From positions 124,001 through 188,000 of the forward strand of contig NZ_FRCX01000010.1 of assembly GCF_900143065.1 (NCBI RefSeq): a stretch of 64,000 bases of DNA, written 5' to 3'. Source of the DNA: Duganella sacchari. Its GTDB lineage: Bacteria > Pseudomonadota > Gammaproteobacteria > Burkholderiales > Burkholderiaceae_D. The notes under the pieces were generated by a model, which worked only from the letters and a program-made list of their open reading frames with translations, was not told the DNA's origin and did not search any database. The translations under genes and the position numbers were made by a program. This document shows positions 28,278 to 36,731 of this stretch, piece by piece. Within the stretch, counting starts at the first letter, position 1. Each line of letters opens with the position of its first letter.

Positions 28278-29187
28278 CCCTCACCGCGTCAAGGCTGCTG
28301 GCGCGCGCAAAGCCATGATGCTGGAGGATCTCCACCAGCTCTTCCGGCGGGCTGCCGAGACGCAGGTTTTCGGCGATCCAGCCATGCCAGTCCGGCGTGA
28401 CCTCGCGCGCCTCGTCGTCCAGCGTGATGCCGGTGATGATCTTGGCCAGCAGCGCGTTGATGCGGTAGGTGTCGATCAGGTGCTGCACCACGGGATGGCC
28501 AGAATACGGGAACGGATACAGCGTGCAGTTACCTGCGGCCGCGAGACGATGGGCATGCATGGCGTCCAGGTTGACGGATTCAGTGGCCTGGTCCAGATCC
28601 GGCTTGGTGCCGAATACGATGTGCATGTCCGGCAGCGCGCCGGCTTTGCTGCGCGCCAGCGCTTGCAGATCATAATAGCCGGATGCCGGTGGCCGCGCCG
28701 CCAGGTCGCGCATCACTTTCAGCCAGCGGCGTTCGTGATACAGCAGGGCGTGCTGCGGGTCGAGCAGGGAGAGCGGGCCGAAAGCAATCACCTGCTGCAC
28801 CTCCAGCAACAGGCCATACATCAAGGCGCCGTAAGCGCCCATGGACTGGCCGATGGTGACCACCTTGCTGGGCCGGATGGCATCGATCAGCGCCCGCAGG
28901 CTCTGCGCGGTTTCATCGGGATGCTCACCCAGTCCGGCAATCGTGCGGTGATACCAGCTGTTGCCGGAATCGCGCACCAGCACCTTGTTGATGTGCCGCC
29001 CGCTGTTCTGCTCCAGCTTTTTCAGGCGTCCGTAAAAATCGAAATCGGGCCGCTTGTCCCATGAGACGAAGCCGAAGGCAATCACCAGCAGCTCGCCGGG
29101 AATGACTTTATCGACCAGCACATCTTCTGTGCTGGTCTTTACGCGCCGGTTATCCAGCGAAGGAATATCGGTGATGGCCAGGGTCAT
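28258..29187 (-). CDS. Putative alpha/beta hydrolase
   Basis: This is a 309-residue soluble protein. A nucleophile elbow G-Q-S115-M-G in 'VVTIGQSMGAYGALMYGLL' identifies the alpha/beta-hydrolase type, and an acid/His pair may be supplied by 'HIVFGTKPDLDQ' and 'PYSGHPVVQHL'. No signal peptide is seen. The substrate class is not recognisable; esterase or acyltransferase activity is possible. It is convergent with the histidine kinase and starts 15 bp before the stop of the GH5 gene on the same strand, so it could be transcribed as part of the GH5 unit. Confidence 0.72.
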   Translation of the reverse strand: MTLAITDIPSLDNRRVKTSTEDVLVDKVIPGELLVIAFGFVSWDKRPDFDFYGRLKKLEQNSGRHINKVLVRDSGNSWYHRTIAGLGEHPDETAQSLRALIDAIRPSKVVTIGQSMGAYGALMYGLLLEVQQVIAFGPLSLLDPQHALLYHERRWLKVMRDLAARPPASGYYDLQALARSKAGALPDMHIVFGTKPDLDQATESVNLDAMHAHRLAAAGNCTLYPFPYSGHPVVQHLIDTYRINALLAKIITGITLDDEAREVTPDWHGWIAENLRLGSPPEELVEILQHHGFARASSLDAVRATSAAL

Positions 29188-29202
29188 GCACCCTAGCCTA
29201 CC

Positions 29203-31284
29203 TTACTGTGGAGTCAACGTCCACCAGTTGATGTTCCAACCGCCCACCCGCACAAAAATCGCTAGATCCTGCTGCCCCGCAGTCAAATAAACCGTCCCCG
29301 TGATGGTAGTCCAGTTCTGCCAGCCGCCCGTATTGGGCACCGTCAGCGCAGCGAGGTCGGTGGCGTTTTTGCTGAGCACCAGCTGGCCGCCGGTGTACGG
29401 ACTGGCGACGCGGAACTGCAAGTTGTACCAGCCGGTCTTCGGCACGTTGACTGGATAGGTCATCCAGTCATTGTTATCGGTATTGCCGACATTGAAGCCG
29501 CCGCCCGCGTCGGTAGTGGTCTCCATGCGCATGCCGTTGTGACTGGAGAACATCTCCGCCTCGATGCGCTGGCCGGCCTCCGCCTTCCAGTTCATCCAGT
29601 AGGCGATGCTTTCGTTGCGCACCAGCGGCTGTGTGGCGAAATTGCGGAAGTAGTTTTCAATCGCCGCGTTGGTGGCGCTGCCGACATCCAGCGCGCCAAA
29701 GGTGCCGCCGTTGCTGCTGTTGGTGACCATGCCCCAGCCCCAGGAACTGGTATCGCCATTCGAGCCGCCGTAGCTGACTGTCTTGTAGGCCCAGTTGGTC
29801 GCGGCCCAGCCGTACATATTGTAGATGTCGTAGGTCTTGCGCGTGATCTGGCCGCCGTAGCTGCCGGTCAGCGTCCATGGCTGGAATTCACCGATCAGGA
29901 ACGGCGTATTCAATGCCGTCAACTTGGCGTTCCAGTCGCAGCTTTCACCGGTGCCGTTGACATTGCAGTGCAGCCAGTTGGCATGCATATTCGCCTGTGC
30001 CGTGGCGCCTTGCACTTCGTTCCATCCCCACAGGCCGGGATAGAAGTGCATCCAGAACGCCACGTTGGTGAGGCCGCGCGTGTTCGGATTGCCATACGCG
30101 TCAATGCCGGAGTTATGACCCGGCAGCAGGATCACGTGGTTGGGATCCTTGGCGCGCACCACGTTGAACAGCTCATAGGCGCGGTTGGCCAGCGTGGTGG
30201 CATCCGTGCCCCACGGCTCGTTGAGCAGGTCGTATGCCGCAATCGATGTGCGGTTTTTGTAGCGGCTGGCGATCATGTCCCACAGCCACTTGGTACGGTC
30301 CCAGTAGGTGCTGTTGGTCCACATCTGCGCCGCGCCGACGCAGCCATCATGCTGCTCACTGGCGGCGGCCTGGCCGCCCGCTGCGCCGTGCAGATCCAGG
30401 ATCACATACATGCCGCGCTTTTCGGCTTCGTTGATGGCGAAGTCCAGATACTTCCAGGCGTCGGCGCGCAGCGTGTACGGGTGGGCATCGTCTTCCACCA
30501 GGCTATACAGGAACGGCACGCGCACCACGTTCATGCCCATGCCTTTCATCAGGTCGAAGTCGCGGCTGGTGATCCAGCTGTCGCGGAACACCGACAGCAG
30601 GCGCTCTTTTTCAGCCGCGCCAAAACGGCCGGTCAGCGCGGTCTCCAGCGTGCACTGGTCGCCAATGCCGGCGCCATTGTTAGAGAGATTGGTGTTCATC
30701 ATCCACATCTCCAGCGCCAGCCAGTTACCGGTGTTCACGCCGCGCAGATTGACGCGGTTGCCGGAAGTATCGACCCAGTACTTGCCGTTCTGGCGGATGC
30801 CGGGCAGCGTGACGCCGGTCGCTTCCGGCGTGAAGTTGATCCAGTTGAGATTGAAGCCGCCGGCCTTGGCCTGCAGCGTGAGGTTCTGCGTACCGGCCTG
30901 CAGGAACACGTGGGAATTGACGGTGGCCCAGCTTTGCCAGCCGCCGGTGGCGCCGATATTGGCGGTCTCGCTGATGGTCTTGCCGTTCTGCGCCAGCACC
31001 ACCTGCCCGCCGCCGTTGAGTGAAGCCACGCGGTACTGCACGGTGTACCAGCCGGCGTTGGCCACGTTGACGCTATAGGTCATGCTGTCGTTGGCGTCGA
31101 TCCAGCCGACATCGCTGCCTCCGCCGGTGTCGGTGGTGGTTTCCAGCGCCACGCCGCTCATGCTGGTATAGCTTTCCGCTTCGACCTTGCCCGGTAAAGC
31201 GCTTTGCGCGTACACCGCACTGGCGGCGGCCAATCCCGCCACCGCCACCATCCATCTGATGCAATGCTGCAGTTTCGTCTCCAT
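29203..31284 (-). CDS. Secreted GH5 cellulase flanked by two CBM6-type carbohydrate-binding modules
   Basis: This 693-residue secreted enzyme has a signal peptide (residues 1-26, 'AVYAQ'), a first CBM6-type module (about 30-155: 'VEAESYTSMSGVALETTTD'), a GH5 catalytic domain (about 160-555) and a second CBM6-type module (about 570-690: 'IEAEMFSSHNGMRMETTTD'). The two modules are similar to each other, suggesting duplication. GH5 acid/base and nucleophile glutamates are in 'DLLNEPWG' and 'FLIGEFQPW'. The enzyme should hydrolyse beta-1,4-glucan or a related polysaccharide outside the cell. An AAGGAG site precedes the ATG. Two LacI-type operators lie 43-79 bp upstream, so induction by a sugar is likely. 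Confidence 0.9.
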   Translation of the reverse strand: METKLQHCIRWMVAVAGLAAASAVYAQSALPGKVEAESYTSMSGVALETTTDTGGGSDVGWIDANDSMTYSVNVANAGWYTVQYRVASLNGGGQVVLAQNGKTISETANIGATGGWQSWATVNSHVFLQAGTQNLTLQAKAGGFNLNWINFTPEATGVTLPGIRQNGKYWVDTSGNRVNLRGVNTGNWLALEMWMMNTNLSNNGAGIGDQCTLETALTGRFGAAEKERLLSVFRDSWITSRDFDLMKGMGMNVVRVPFLYSLVEDDAHPYTLRADAWKYLDFAINEAEKRGMYVILDLHGAAGGQAAASEQHDGCVGAAQMWTNSTYWDRTKWLWDMIASRYKNRTSIAAYDLLNEPWGTDATTLANRAYELFNVVRAKDPNHVILLPGHNSGIDAYGNPNTRGLTNVAFWMHFYPGLWGWNEVQGATAQANMHANWLHCNVNGTGESCDWNAKLTALNTPFLIGEFQPWTLTGSYGGQITRKTYDIYNMYGWAATNWAYKTVSYGGSNGDTSSWGWGMVTNSSNGGTFGALDVGSATNAAIENYFRNFATQPLVRNESIAYWMNWKAEAGQRIEAEMFSSHNGMRMETTTDAGGGFNVGNTDNNDWMTYPVNVPKTGWYNLQFRVASPYTGGQLVLSKNATDLAALTVPNTGGWQNWTTITGTVYLTAGQQDLAIFVRVGGWNINWWTLTPQ

Positions 31285-31327
31285 ACGGTCTCCTTGATTA
31301 TTTTAGTGAAGAACCCTGAGTGCGAAC

Positions 31328-31363
31328 TGGAAGCGCTTCCATGTCACAGTGGAAACGCTTCCA
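31328..31363. promoter_or_regulatory. Tandem LacI-family operators (CelR-like) upstream of the GH5 gene
   Basis: TGGAAGCGCTTCCA (31328-31341, a perfect palindrome) and TGGAAACGCTTCCA (31350-31363) are spaced 22 bp centre to centre, about two helical turns. The core matches LacI-family sites and is close to the CelR box TGGGAGCGCTCCCA known from actinobacterial cellulase genes. No LacI gene is present in the window. Confidence 0.75.
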
Positions 31364-31442
31364 TGCTGGCAAGAAAACTATAGCATCGGGATTTCTGGCG
31401 CGTCAATCGCCGCAGGCGTGCGGCGATCGGGCGTGTGGCGGA

Positions 31443-32003
31443 TCAGTGGATTTCGCTATAGAAGCAACGGCCGCAGGCCTGGCGGTAGCTTTCGTTGCCG
31501 CCAATGCTGATCTGCTCGCCTTCTTTGATGCGCTTGCCGTTTTCGTCGACGCGGATGTTCATGGTCGCCTTCTTGCCGCAAGTGCAGATGTTTTTGATTT
31601 CTTCGATATCGTCGGCCAGCGCCAGCAGATACGCCGAGCCGGGGAACGGTTCGCCCAGGAAGTCCGACCGCAGGCCGTAAGTGATGACCGGGATGCCGCG
31701 CACCTGCGCCAGCTGGTGCAGCTGCTTGACCTGCTCCTTGAGCAGGAACTGCGCCTCGTCGACCAGCACGCAGGCGATCTTGTGTTCGATGGTTTGCAGG
31801 AAATCCGTGTTCGCATCGAACACCTCGGTTTCACGCTGCGGCCCCAGACGCGAGGTGACCTTGCCCACGCCGTAGCGGCTATCGATAGCGGCGGTGAACA
31901 GCCGAACCTGCTGTCCCTGCTCTTCGTAGTTATGCGCCACCTGCAGCATGGCGGTGGATTTGCCTGCGTTCATCGCAGAGTATCGGAAATAGAGTTTTGC
32001 CAC
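31443..32003 (-). CDS. tdk: Thymidine kinase (type II)
   Basis: This 186-residue salvage enzyme phosphorylates thymidine to dTMP with ATP. The P-loop is 'SAMNAGKST' (residues 9-17), the Mg-binding 'VLVDEAQFL' follows near 80, and the C-terminal half holds the zinc-binding cysteines ('CTCGKK' and 'CGRC'). The length is normal for the family. The start is a GTG at 32003 with a weak ribosome site. A perfect TATAAT lies about 32 bp upstream, inside the short gap to the OLD-family gene, so tdk probably has its own promoter. Confidence 0.94.
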   Translation of the reverse strand: MAKLYFRYSAMNAGKSTAMLQVAHNYEEQGQQVRLFTAAIDSRYGVGKVTSRLGPQRETEVFDANTDFLQTIEHKIACVLVDEAQFLLKEQVKQLHQLAQVRGIPVITYGLRSDFLGEPFPGSAYLLALADDIEEIKNICTCGKKATMNIRVDENGKRIKEGEQISIGGNESYRQACGRCFYSEIH

Positions 32004-32034
32004 GTTGTTCTAAGAAATAATTTTTATAGCCGCC

Positions 32035-32062
32035 ATTATAGCGGCCAGATTACAACGTCCAG
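32035..32062 (-). promoter_or_regulatory. Predicted promoter of tdk
   Basis: On the minus strand CTGGAC, a 16-bp spacer and a perfect TATAAT (32035-32040) precede the tdk start by about 32 bp. The -35 lies within the last codons of the OLD-family gene. A 5-bp GCCGC/GCGGC hairpin surrounds the -10. Confidence 0.4.
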
Positions 32063-33675
32063 GACTGAATCATCCGATGCAGCACTGCCATGCGCGCGGC
32101 CAGTTGATCCGGCATGCTGGTGCAGCCTGCCCATGCCAGATGTTCACGCACATAACGGCCAGCGATGGCTACCTTCTCACCGCTCAGATGCCTGAGCCTG
32201 TTTTTGTCCAACTTGAAATACCGGTCCCGAATGGTGAGTGGCAGGTAGGACTCCATCGTGTAGGCATCCGTCACCCAGGCACACTCGGTAGTGCCATGTG
32301 CAGCAAGAAGCTCGTCGAGAATGCGTTTTTTGGCCGAGCGCGGCGACACGCATAGCAGGTCACCTGCGGCGTCCGTTGTAAAGTCGTCGTCCCGGTCCAT
32401 CACAATCATCAGCTTGCGATTGATGCTGAGCAATTCAATGAAATCACCGGTATCGCACAAGCTCGCATGGCTCAGCAACGCACCGCCATACAATGCAAAC
32501 GCATAATCCACATGTTCCTGATACTGCACCAGACCATGAGTTTCACAATACAGCGTCAACCAGTGCTTGATGTAGATGCGGTCAGACGGCCCCTCTATCC
32601 AGATGATGCCATTACTCTGAGAGATATCCGCCCCCCTGATCCCCAGCGCATCCAGCACCCGGCCTGCCGATTGCCAGTTAAGCAGCCGATGGGCATTCGC
32701 CTCAAACAGCGACACGTCAGCTTGCCAGGCATTACGCTGCTGAAAAACCGGAGAATGGGTGGCGATAAAGAGCTGCAGGCCCCGCTCCGCAGTGATGCGC
32801 TCCACCTCCTTCACAAGATAGCGCTGAAGGCGCGGGTGCAGATGAACCTCGGGCTCTTCAACCAGGCAAATGGCCCCGGCTGGCACGGCGCCAAGCCAAG
32901 CGAACAAGTCTGCAATTTGCCGCCATCCGCTCGGCAAAGTGGACCAGTGTATATGGTTGCTCTGGCGGCTGTCGTCGGATAACAGGACACCGAGGCGGCC
33001 GTTATCGTGCTGATAGAACGGCTTGGCCAGCATGCCTTCGGACGCCTGTCCGCTAAGATGAAAGAATTCGTCCAGCTGTTCATTCTCCGACCAGACGCCG
33101 GGCAGATGAAGCGCCGCCTGATTCAGCGCCTCGATCATCGCGCGCTCTTCCTGAATTGCAGCGGACGGCCAGGAGCACACCTGGCAGCCAAACCGTGCAA
33201 ACTGCGCCGTCAACTCCTGCTCCGATATATCATCCAGCCGCAGCTTGCTCACATTGCGATTGAACGAACACCTCGTGCCATCCTGGTAGCGGCAGAGCAG
33301 GTTCAACCACTGCGCATTCAACGCCTCATGGTTGGTCGTCGAGACATTTGCGGCCGAAGGCATGTCATCCGCCGGATGGCTGCGCGCTTGCCCGATCAAG
33401 CTGGCCCCGTCAGCAAACGCGAATTCAAATGCGGTCAGCCCCTTGGCCTCCAGGTTTTCACGCGGCAGCGTGACCAGGATGGCTGGCTGAGCCAACATGC
33501 GCACCATATCCAGCAAAGTTGTCTTACCACCACCATTCACCCCGATGACGATGTTGATGTCCTTGAATTCATACCACGTGCGTTGAGCGCGCCACGCCAG
33601 CAGTTGGTGTTCGTCCCAAGAAGCAAACGCGTTGAGGCGGCGTATCCCACAGAACGCCATGGCCTTGATGTGCAT
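32050..33675 (-). CDS. OLD-family ATP-dependent nuclease (AAA ATPase plus TOPRIM), stand-alone
   Basis: This is a 541-residue protein. The N-terminal ABC-type ATPase has Walker A 'GVNGGGKT' (residues 45-52), a signature region 'LPSGWRQIADLFAWL', Walker B 'GAICLVEEPEVHLHPRLQ' and the H-loop 'LFIATHSPVF'. The C-terminal TOPRIM-type nuclease has 'IIWIEGPSDRIYIKHWL' and 'MIVMDRDDDF'. This is the layout of class 1 OLD enzymes (P2 phage Old) and of several phage-defence ATPases. No UvrD helicase is adjacent, so it is not a complete Gabija pair. Base composition is visibly lower in GC than the neighbours, suggesting acquisition. AGGAAA precedes the ATG. Nuclease activity is inferred. Confidence 0.82.
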   Translation of the reverse strand: MHIKAMAFCGIRRLNAFASWDEHQLLAWRAQRTWYEFKDINIVIGVNGGGKTTLLDMVRMLAQPAILVTLPRENLEAKGLTAFEFAFADGASLIGQARSHPADDMPSAANVSTTNHEALNAQWLNLLCRYQDGTRCSFNRNVSKLRLDDISEQELTAQFARFGCQVCSWPSAAIQEERAMIEALNQAALHLPGVWSENEQLDEFFHLSGQASEGMLAKPFYQHDNGRLGVLLSDDSRQSNHIHWSTLPSGWRQIADLFAWLGAVPAGAICLVEEPEVHLHPRLQRYLVKEVERITAERGLQLFIATHSPVFQQRNAWQADVSLFEANAHRLLNWQSAGRVLDALGIRGADISQSNGIIWIEGPSDRIYIKHWLTLYCETHGLVQYQEHVDYAFALYGGALLSHASLCDTGDFIELLSINRKLMIVMDRDDDFTTDAAGDLLCVSPRSAKKRILDELLAAHGTTECAWVTDAYTMESYLPLTIRDRYFKLDKNRLRHLSGEKVAIAGRYVREHLAWAGCTSMPDQLAARMAVLHRMIQSWTL

Positions 33676-33778
33676 ATTCGTTTCCTTTCGGCCTGAGCTA
33701 CTATTCCATTGCCGATACTATAGCTGCAGGTCTTTGAAAAAAAGAGCATACTTGCCAGAAATACACTTTGGAGATCGT

Positions 33779-35146
33779 ATGCGTAGCCCTGCTTTATTTT
33801 CTTTAATCGGCAACACGCCACTGGCCGAGATTACCCGTCTCGATACCGGCGTCTGCCAGCTGTTCCTTAAACTGGAATCGCAAAACCCAGGTGGCTCCAT
33901 CAAGGACCGTATCGGTCTGGCGATGATTGAAGCTGCCGAGGCCGAAGGCCTGCTCAAGCCGGGCGGCACCATCATTGAGGCGACCGCCGGCAATACTGGC
34001 CTGGGCCTGGCGCTGGTCGGGCGCCTGAAAGGCTACCGCGTGCTGCTGGTGGTACCGGACAAGATGTCGACGGAAAAAGTGCTGCACCTGAAAGCGCTGG
34101 GCGCCGAGGTGCGCACCACCCGCTCCGACGTGGGCAAAGGCCATCCCGAGTACTACCAGGACTATGCGGCGCGGCTGGCTGCCGAGATGCCGGGCGCATG
34201 GTACTCGGACCAGTTCAATAATCTCGCCAATCCGCTGGCGCACGAAACCACCACCGGCCCGGAAATCTGGGAACAGATGGCGCACAACGTCGATGCCATC
34301 GTGGTCGGCGTCGGTTCCTCCGGCACGCTGACCGGCTTGACCAACTACTTCCGCAAGGTGGCGCCGCACGTGGAATTTATTCTGGCCGACCCCGCAGGCT
34401 CGATCCTGGCGGAATACATCGACACCGGCCGCGTCTCGGAAACCAGCGGTTCGTGGGCGGTCGAAGGCATCGGTGAAGACTTCATCCCGTCCATCGCCGA
34501 CATGACCGCCGTGCGCAAGGCCTACACCATTGAGGACGTGGAGAGCTTTGCCACCGCGCGCGCACTGCTGAAAGAGGAAGGCATCCCCGGCGGCTCGTCC
34601 ACCGGCACCCTGCTGGCCGCCGCGCTGCGCTACTGCCGCGAACAGACCACGCCCAAACGCGTGGTCAGCTTTGTGTGCGACACCGGCACGCGCTACCTGT
34701 CCAAGGTCTACAATGACGGCTGGATGCGCGACCAGGGGCTGCTGGAACGCCGCAAGCACAACGACCTGCGCGACCTGATCGGCCGCCGCTTCGACGCCGG
34801 TGAAGTCATCAGCGTCACGCCGGAAGATACGCTGATGATCGCCTTCAACCGCATGCGCGCCGCCGATGTGGCGCAGCTGCCGGTGATCGACAAGGGCCAG
34901 CTGGTTGGCATCGTCGATGAATCCGATTTACTGCTGTCCGTCGGCGCCGATGCGGAGCGCTTCAACCACGCCGTCGGCACCACCATGACCAAGCGCCTGG
35001 AGATCCTGCCGCCCACCGCCGACATGCACGCGCTGCGCGATGTGCTGGACCGCGGCCTGACCGCCGTGGTGGCCGAAGGCGAAAACTTCTACGGGCTGAT
35101 TACCCGCTACGACCTGCTTAACCATCTGAGAAGGACCTTATCTTGA
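33779..35146 (+). CDS. cbs: Cystathionine beta-synthase
   Basis: This 455-residue PLP enzyme of reverse transsulfuration condenses serine (or O-acetylserine) with homocysteine. The PLP lysine is K42 in 'NPGGSIKDRIGLAM'. The phosphate-binding loop is 'GSSGTLTG', and 'EATAGNTGLGLALVG' binds the substrate. The C-terminal 110 residues hold two CBS repeats ('VISVTPEDTLMIAFNRM...' and '...TADMHALRDVLDRG'), a regulatory Bateman module. I chose ATG 33779 because GGAG lies 7 bp upstream and the conserved sequence begins there. The last codons overlap the TTG start of the gamma-lyase gene, so translation is coupled. Confidence 0.93.
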   Translation: MRSPALFSLIGNTPLAEITRLDTGVCQLFLKLESQNPGGSIKDRIGLAMIEAAEAEGLLKPGGTIIEATAGNTGLGLALVGRLKGYRVLLVVPDKMSTEKVLHLKALGAEVRTTRSDVGKGHPEYYQDYAARLAAEMPGAWYSDQFNNLANPLAHETTTGPEIWEQMAHNVDAIVVGVGSSGTLTGLTNYFRKVAPHVEFILADPAGSILAEYIDTGRVSETSGSWAVEGIGEDFIPSIADMTAVRKAYTIEDVESFATARALLKEEGIPGGSSTGTLLAAALRYCREQTTPKRVVSFVCDTGTRYLSKVYNDGWMRDQGLLERRKHNDLRDLIGRRFDAGEVISVTPEDTLMIAFNRMRAADVAQLPVIDKGQLVGIVDESDLLLSVGADAERFNHAVGTTMTKRLEILPPTADMHALRDVLDRGLTAVVAEGENFYGLITRYDLLNHLRRTLS

Positions 35147-36315
35147 ACGACAAAAAAGCCGCACTGGCCACGCGCGTGATCCACGCCGGCCAATCGCCCG
35201 ACCCATCGACCGGCGCCATCATGCCGCCGATTTACGCCACCTCCACCTTTGTGCAGGAAAGCCCCGGCGTACACAAAGGCCTGGACTACGGGCGTTCGCA
35301 CAACCCGACGCGCTGGGCGCTGGAGCGCTGCGTGGCCGATCTGGAAAGCGGCTCGCAGGCCTTCGCCTTTGCTTCCGGCCTGGCCGCGATATCGACGGTG
35401 CTGGAACTGGCCGATGCCGGCTCGCACATCATCGCCGGCGACGATATGTATGGCGGCACCTACCGCCTGTTTGAACGCGTGCGCCGCCGCAGCGCCGGCC
35501 ATGACTTTACCTACGTCGACCTGACCAATCCTGAAAACCTGCTGGCCGCCATCAAGCCGGAAACCAAAATGGTGTGGGTCGAAACGCCGACCAATCCCAT
35601 GCTCAAGCTGGCGGATTTGCAGGCCATCGGCAAAATCTGCCGTGAGCGCGGCATCATCGCCATCGCGGATAACACCTTCGCCAGCCCCATCGTGCAGCGC
35701 CCGCTGGAACAGGGTTTCGACATTGTCGTCCACTCGGCAACCAAGTATCTGAACGGTCACTCGGACATCATCGGCGGTATCGCGGTGGTCGGCGGCGAGC
35801 CGCATCAGCAGGCATGGCGCGAGCAGCTGGCCTTTTTGCAGAACTCCGTGGGCGCCATCGCGGGGCCGTTCGACAGCTTCCTGGCGCTGCGCGGCGTGAA
35901 GACGCTGGCCATCCGCATGGAACGCCACTGCGCCAGCGCGCTGGAACTGGCACGCTGGCTGGAGCAGCAGAAGGAAGTGCGCAAGGTGTTTTACCCTGGC
36001 CTGGAATCGCACCCGCAGCACGCGCTGGCCAAACGGCAGATGCAGGGCTTCGGCGGCATCATCTCGATTGACCTCAATACGGATCTTCCCGGTGCGCGCC
36101 GCTTCCTCGAGTCATGCAAGGTGTTCGCACTGGCCGAAAGCCTGGGCGGCGTCGAAAGCCTGATCGAGCATCCGGCCCTGATGACCCACGCCTCGATACC
36201 GGCCGCCCAGCGTGCAGTGTTGGGTATAGGCGACGGTCTGATACGGCTGTCGGTGGGAATTGAAGATATAGAGGATCTAAAGGCCGATATTCGCCGTTCG
36301 CTGGATGCTATTTAG
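35143..36315 (+). CDS. Cystathionine gamma-lyase / gamma-synthase family PLP enzyme
   Basis: This is a 390-residue PLP enzyme of the Cys/Met metabolism family. The PLP lysine is K201 in 'HSATKYLNGHSD'. Other conserved parts are 'LDYGRSHNPTRWALE', 'ETPTNPMLKLADL' and 'GGVESLIEHPALMTHASIP'. With cbs directly upstream the most likely reaction is cystathionine cleavage to cysteine, completing reverse transsulfuration; gamma-synthase activity cannot be excluded from sequence. The start is an unusual TTG at 35143 embedded in the cbs stop (TTGA), with AAGGACC upstream. Confidence 0.9.
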   Translation: MNDKKAALATRVIHAGQSPDPSTGAIMPPIYATSTFVQESPGVHKGLDYGRSHNPTRWALERCVADLESGSQAFAFASGLAAISTVLELADAGSHIIAGDDMYGGTYRLFERVRRRSAGHDFTYVDLTNPENLLAAIKPETKMVWVETPTNPMLKLADLQAIGKICRERGIIAIADNTFASPIVQRPLEQGFDIVVHSATKYLNGHSDIIGGIAVVGGEPHQQAWREQLAFLQNSVGAIAGPFDSFLALRGVKTLAIRMERHCASALELARWLEQQKEVRKVFYPGLESHPQHALAKRQMQGFGGIISIDLNTDLPGARRFLESCKVFALAESLGGVESLIEHPALMTHASIPAAQRAVLGIGDGLIRLSVGIEDIEDLKADIRRSLDAI

Positions 36316-36332
36316 CTGCTAATATCCAGCGC

Positions 36333-36719
36333 ATGGAATTTTTACTCATTATTGTCGGCGTGCTGGTGCTGGGCTTCGCCTATTCGATCATCGTTGCCAG
36401 CGCCAAACCGGTGGTTGGCAGCGATTATTACAAGGTGTCGAAAGACGGACGGGTGCTGCTGGCCGCAGGCAAGAAGGTCAGCGCACTCAAGCCCACGCTG
36501 TATCCTGAAGGCTTGAAAGTCAAGCTGCGCGGCGGCACGCGGACCGGCGAATTCTATGTGCACGATCTAGTGGCGGAAGTCTATCTGCCGAATCCAAACA
36601 AGCTGCCCGCCATCCGCCACCGCGATGGCAACGTCCGCAATAACAAGGTAGAAAACCTGCAATGGGTGAAAGTGACCGAAGTCGAACACCCGGAGCAGGC
36701 TGAATTCCCACAGCCCTGA
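36333..36719 (+). CDS. Small membrane-anchored protein with HNH_3-type domain
   Basis: The protein is 128 residues long. Residues 2-22 form one transmembrane helix. The rest, starting 'YYKVSKDGRVLL', resembles the C-terminal HNH_3-type modules of phage and homing endonucleases: 'VHDLVAEVYLPNPNKLPAIRHRDGNVRNNKVENLQWV', with H77, H96, N100, N104 and N108 in the expected places. Those modules are normally soluble, so a membrane-anchored version is odd. The protein may be a nuclease or a repurposed DNA-binding fold. It follows the transsulfuration genes by 17 bp and may share their transcript. The function is unknown. Confidence 0.65.
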   Translation: MEFLLIIVGVLVLGFAYSIIVASAKPVVGSDYYKVSKDGRVLLAAGKKVSALKPTLYPEGLKVKLRGGTRTGEFYVHDLVAEVYLPNPNKLPAIRHRDGNVRNNKVENLQWVKVTEVEHPEQAEFPQP

Positions 36720-36731
36720 TTATTTGCCGAG

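Noticed and set aside
32050..33675. Gabija or PARIS defence system
   Set aside because: Gabija needs a UvrD-like GajB and PARIS a separate AriB nuclease gene; the neighbours are tdk and cbs, so only a stand-alone OLD-type protein is supported.
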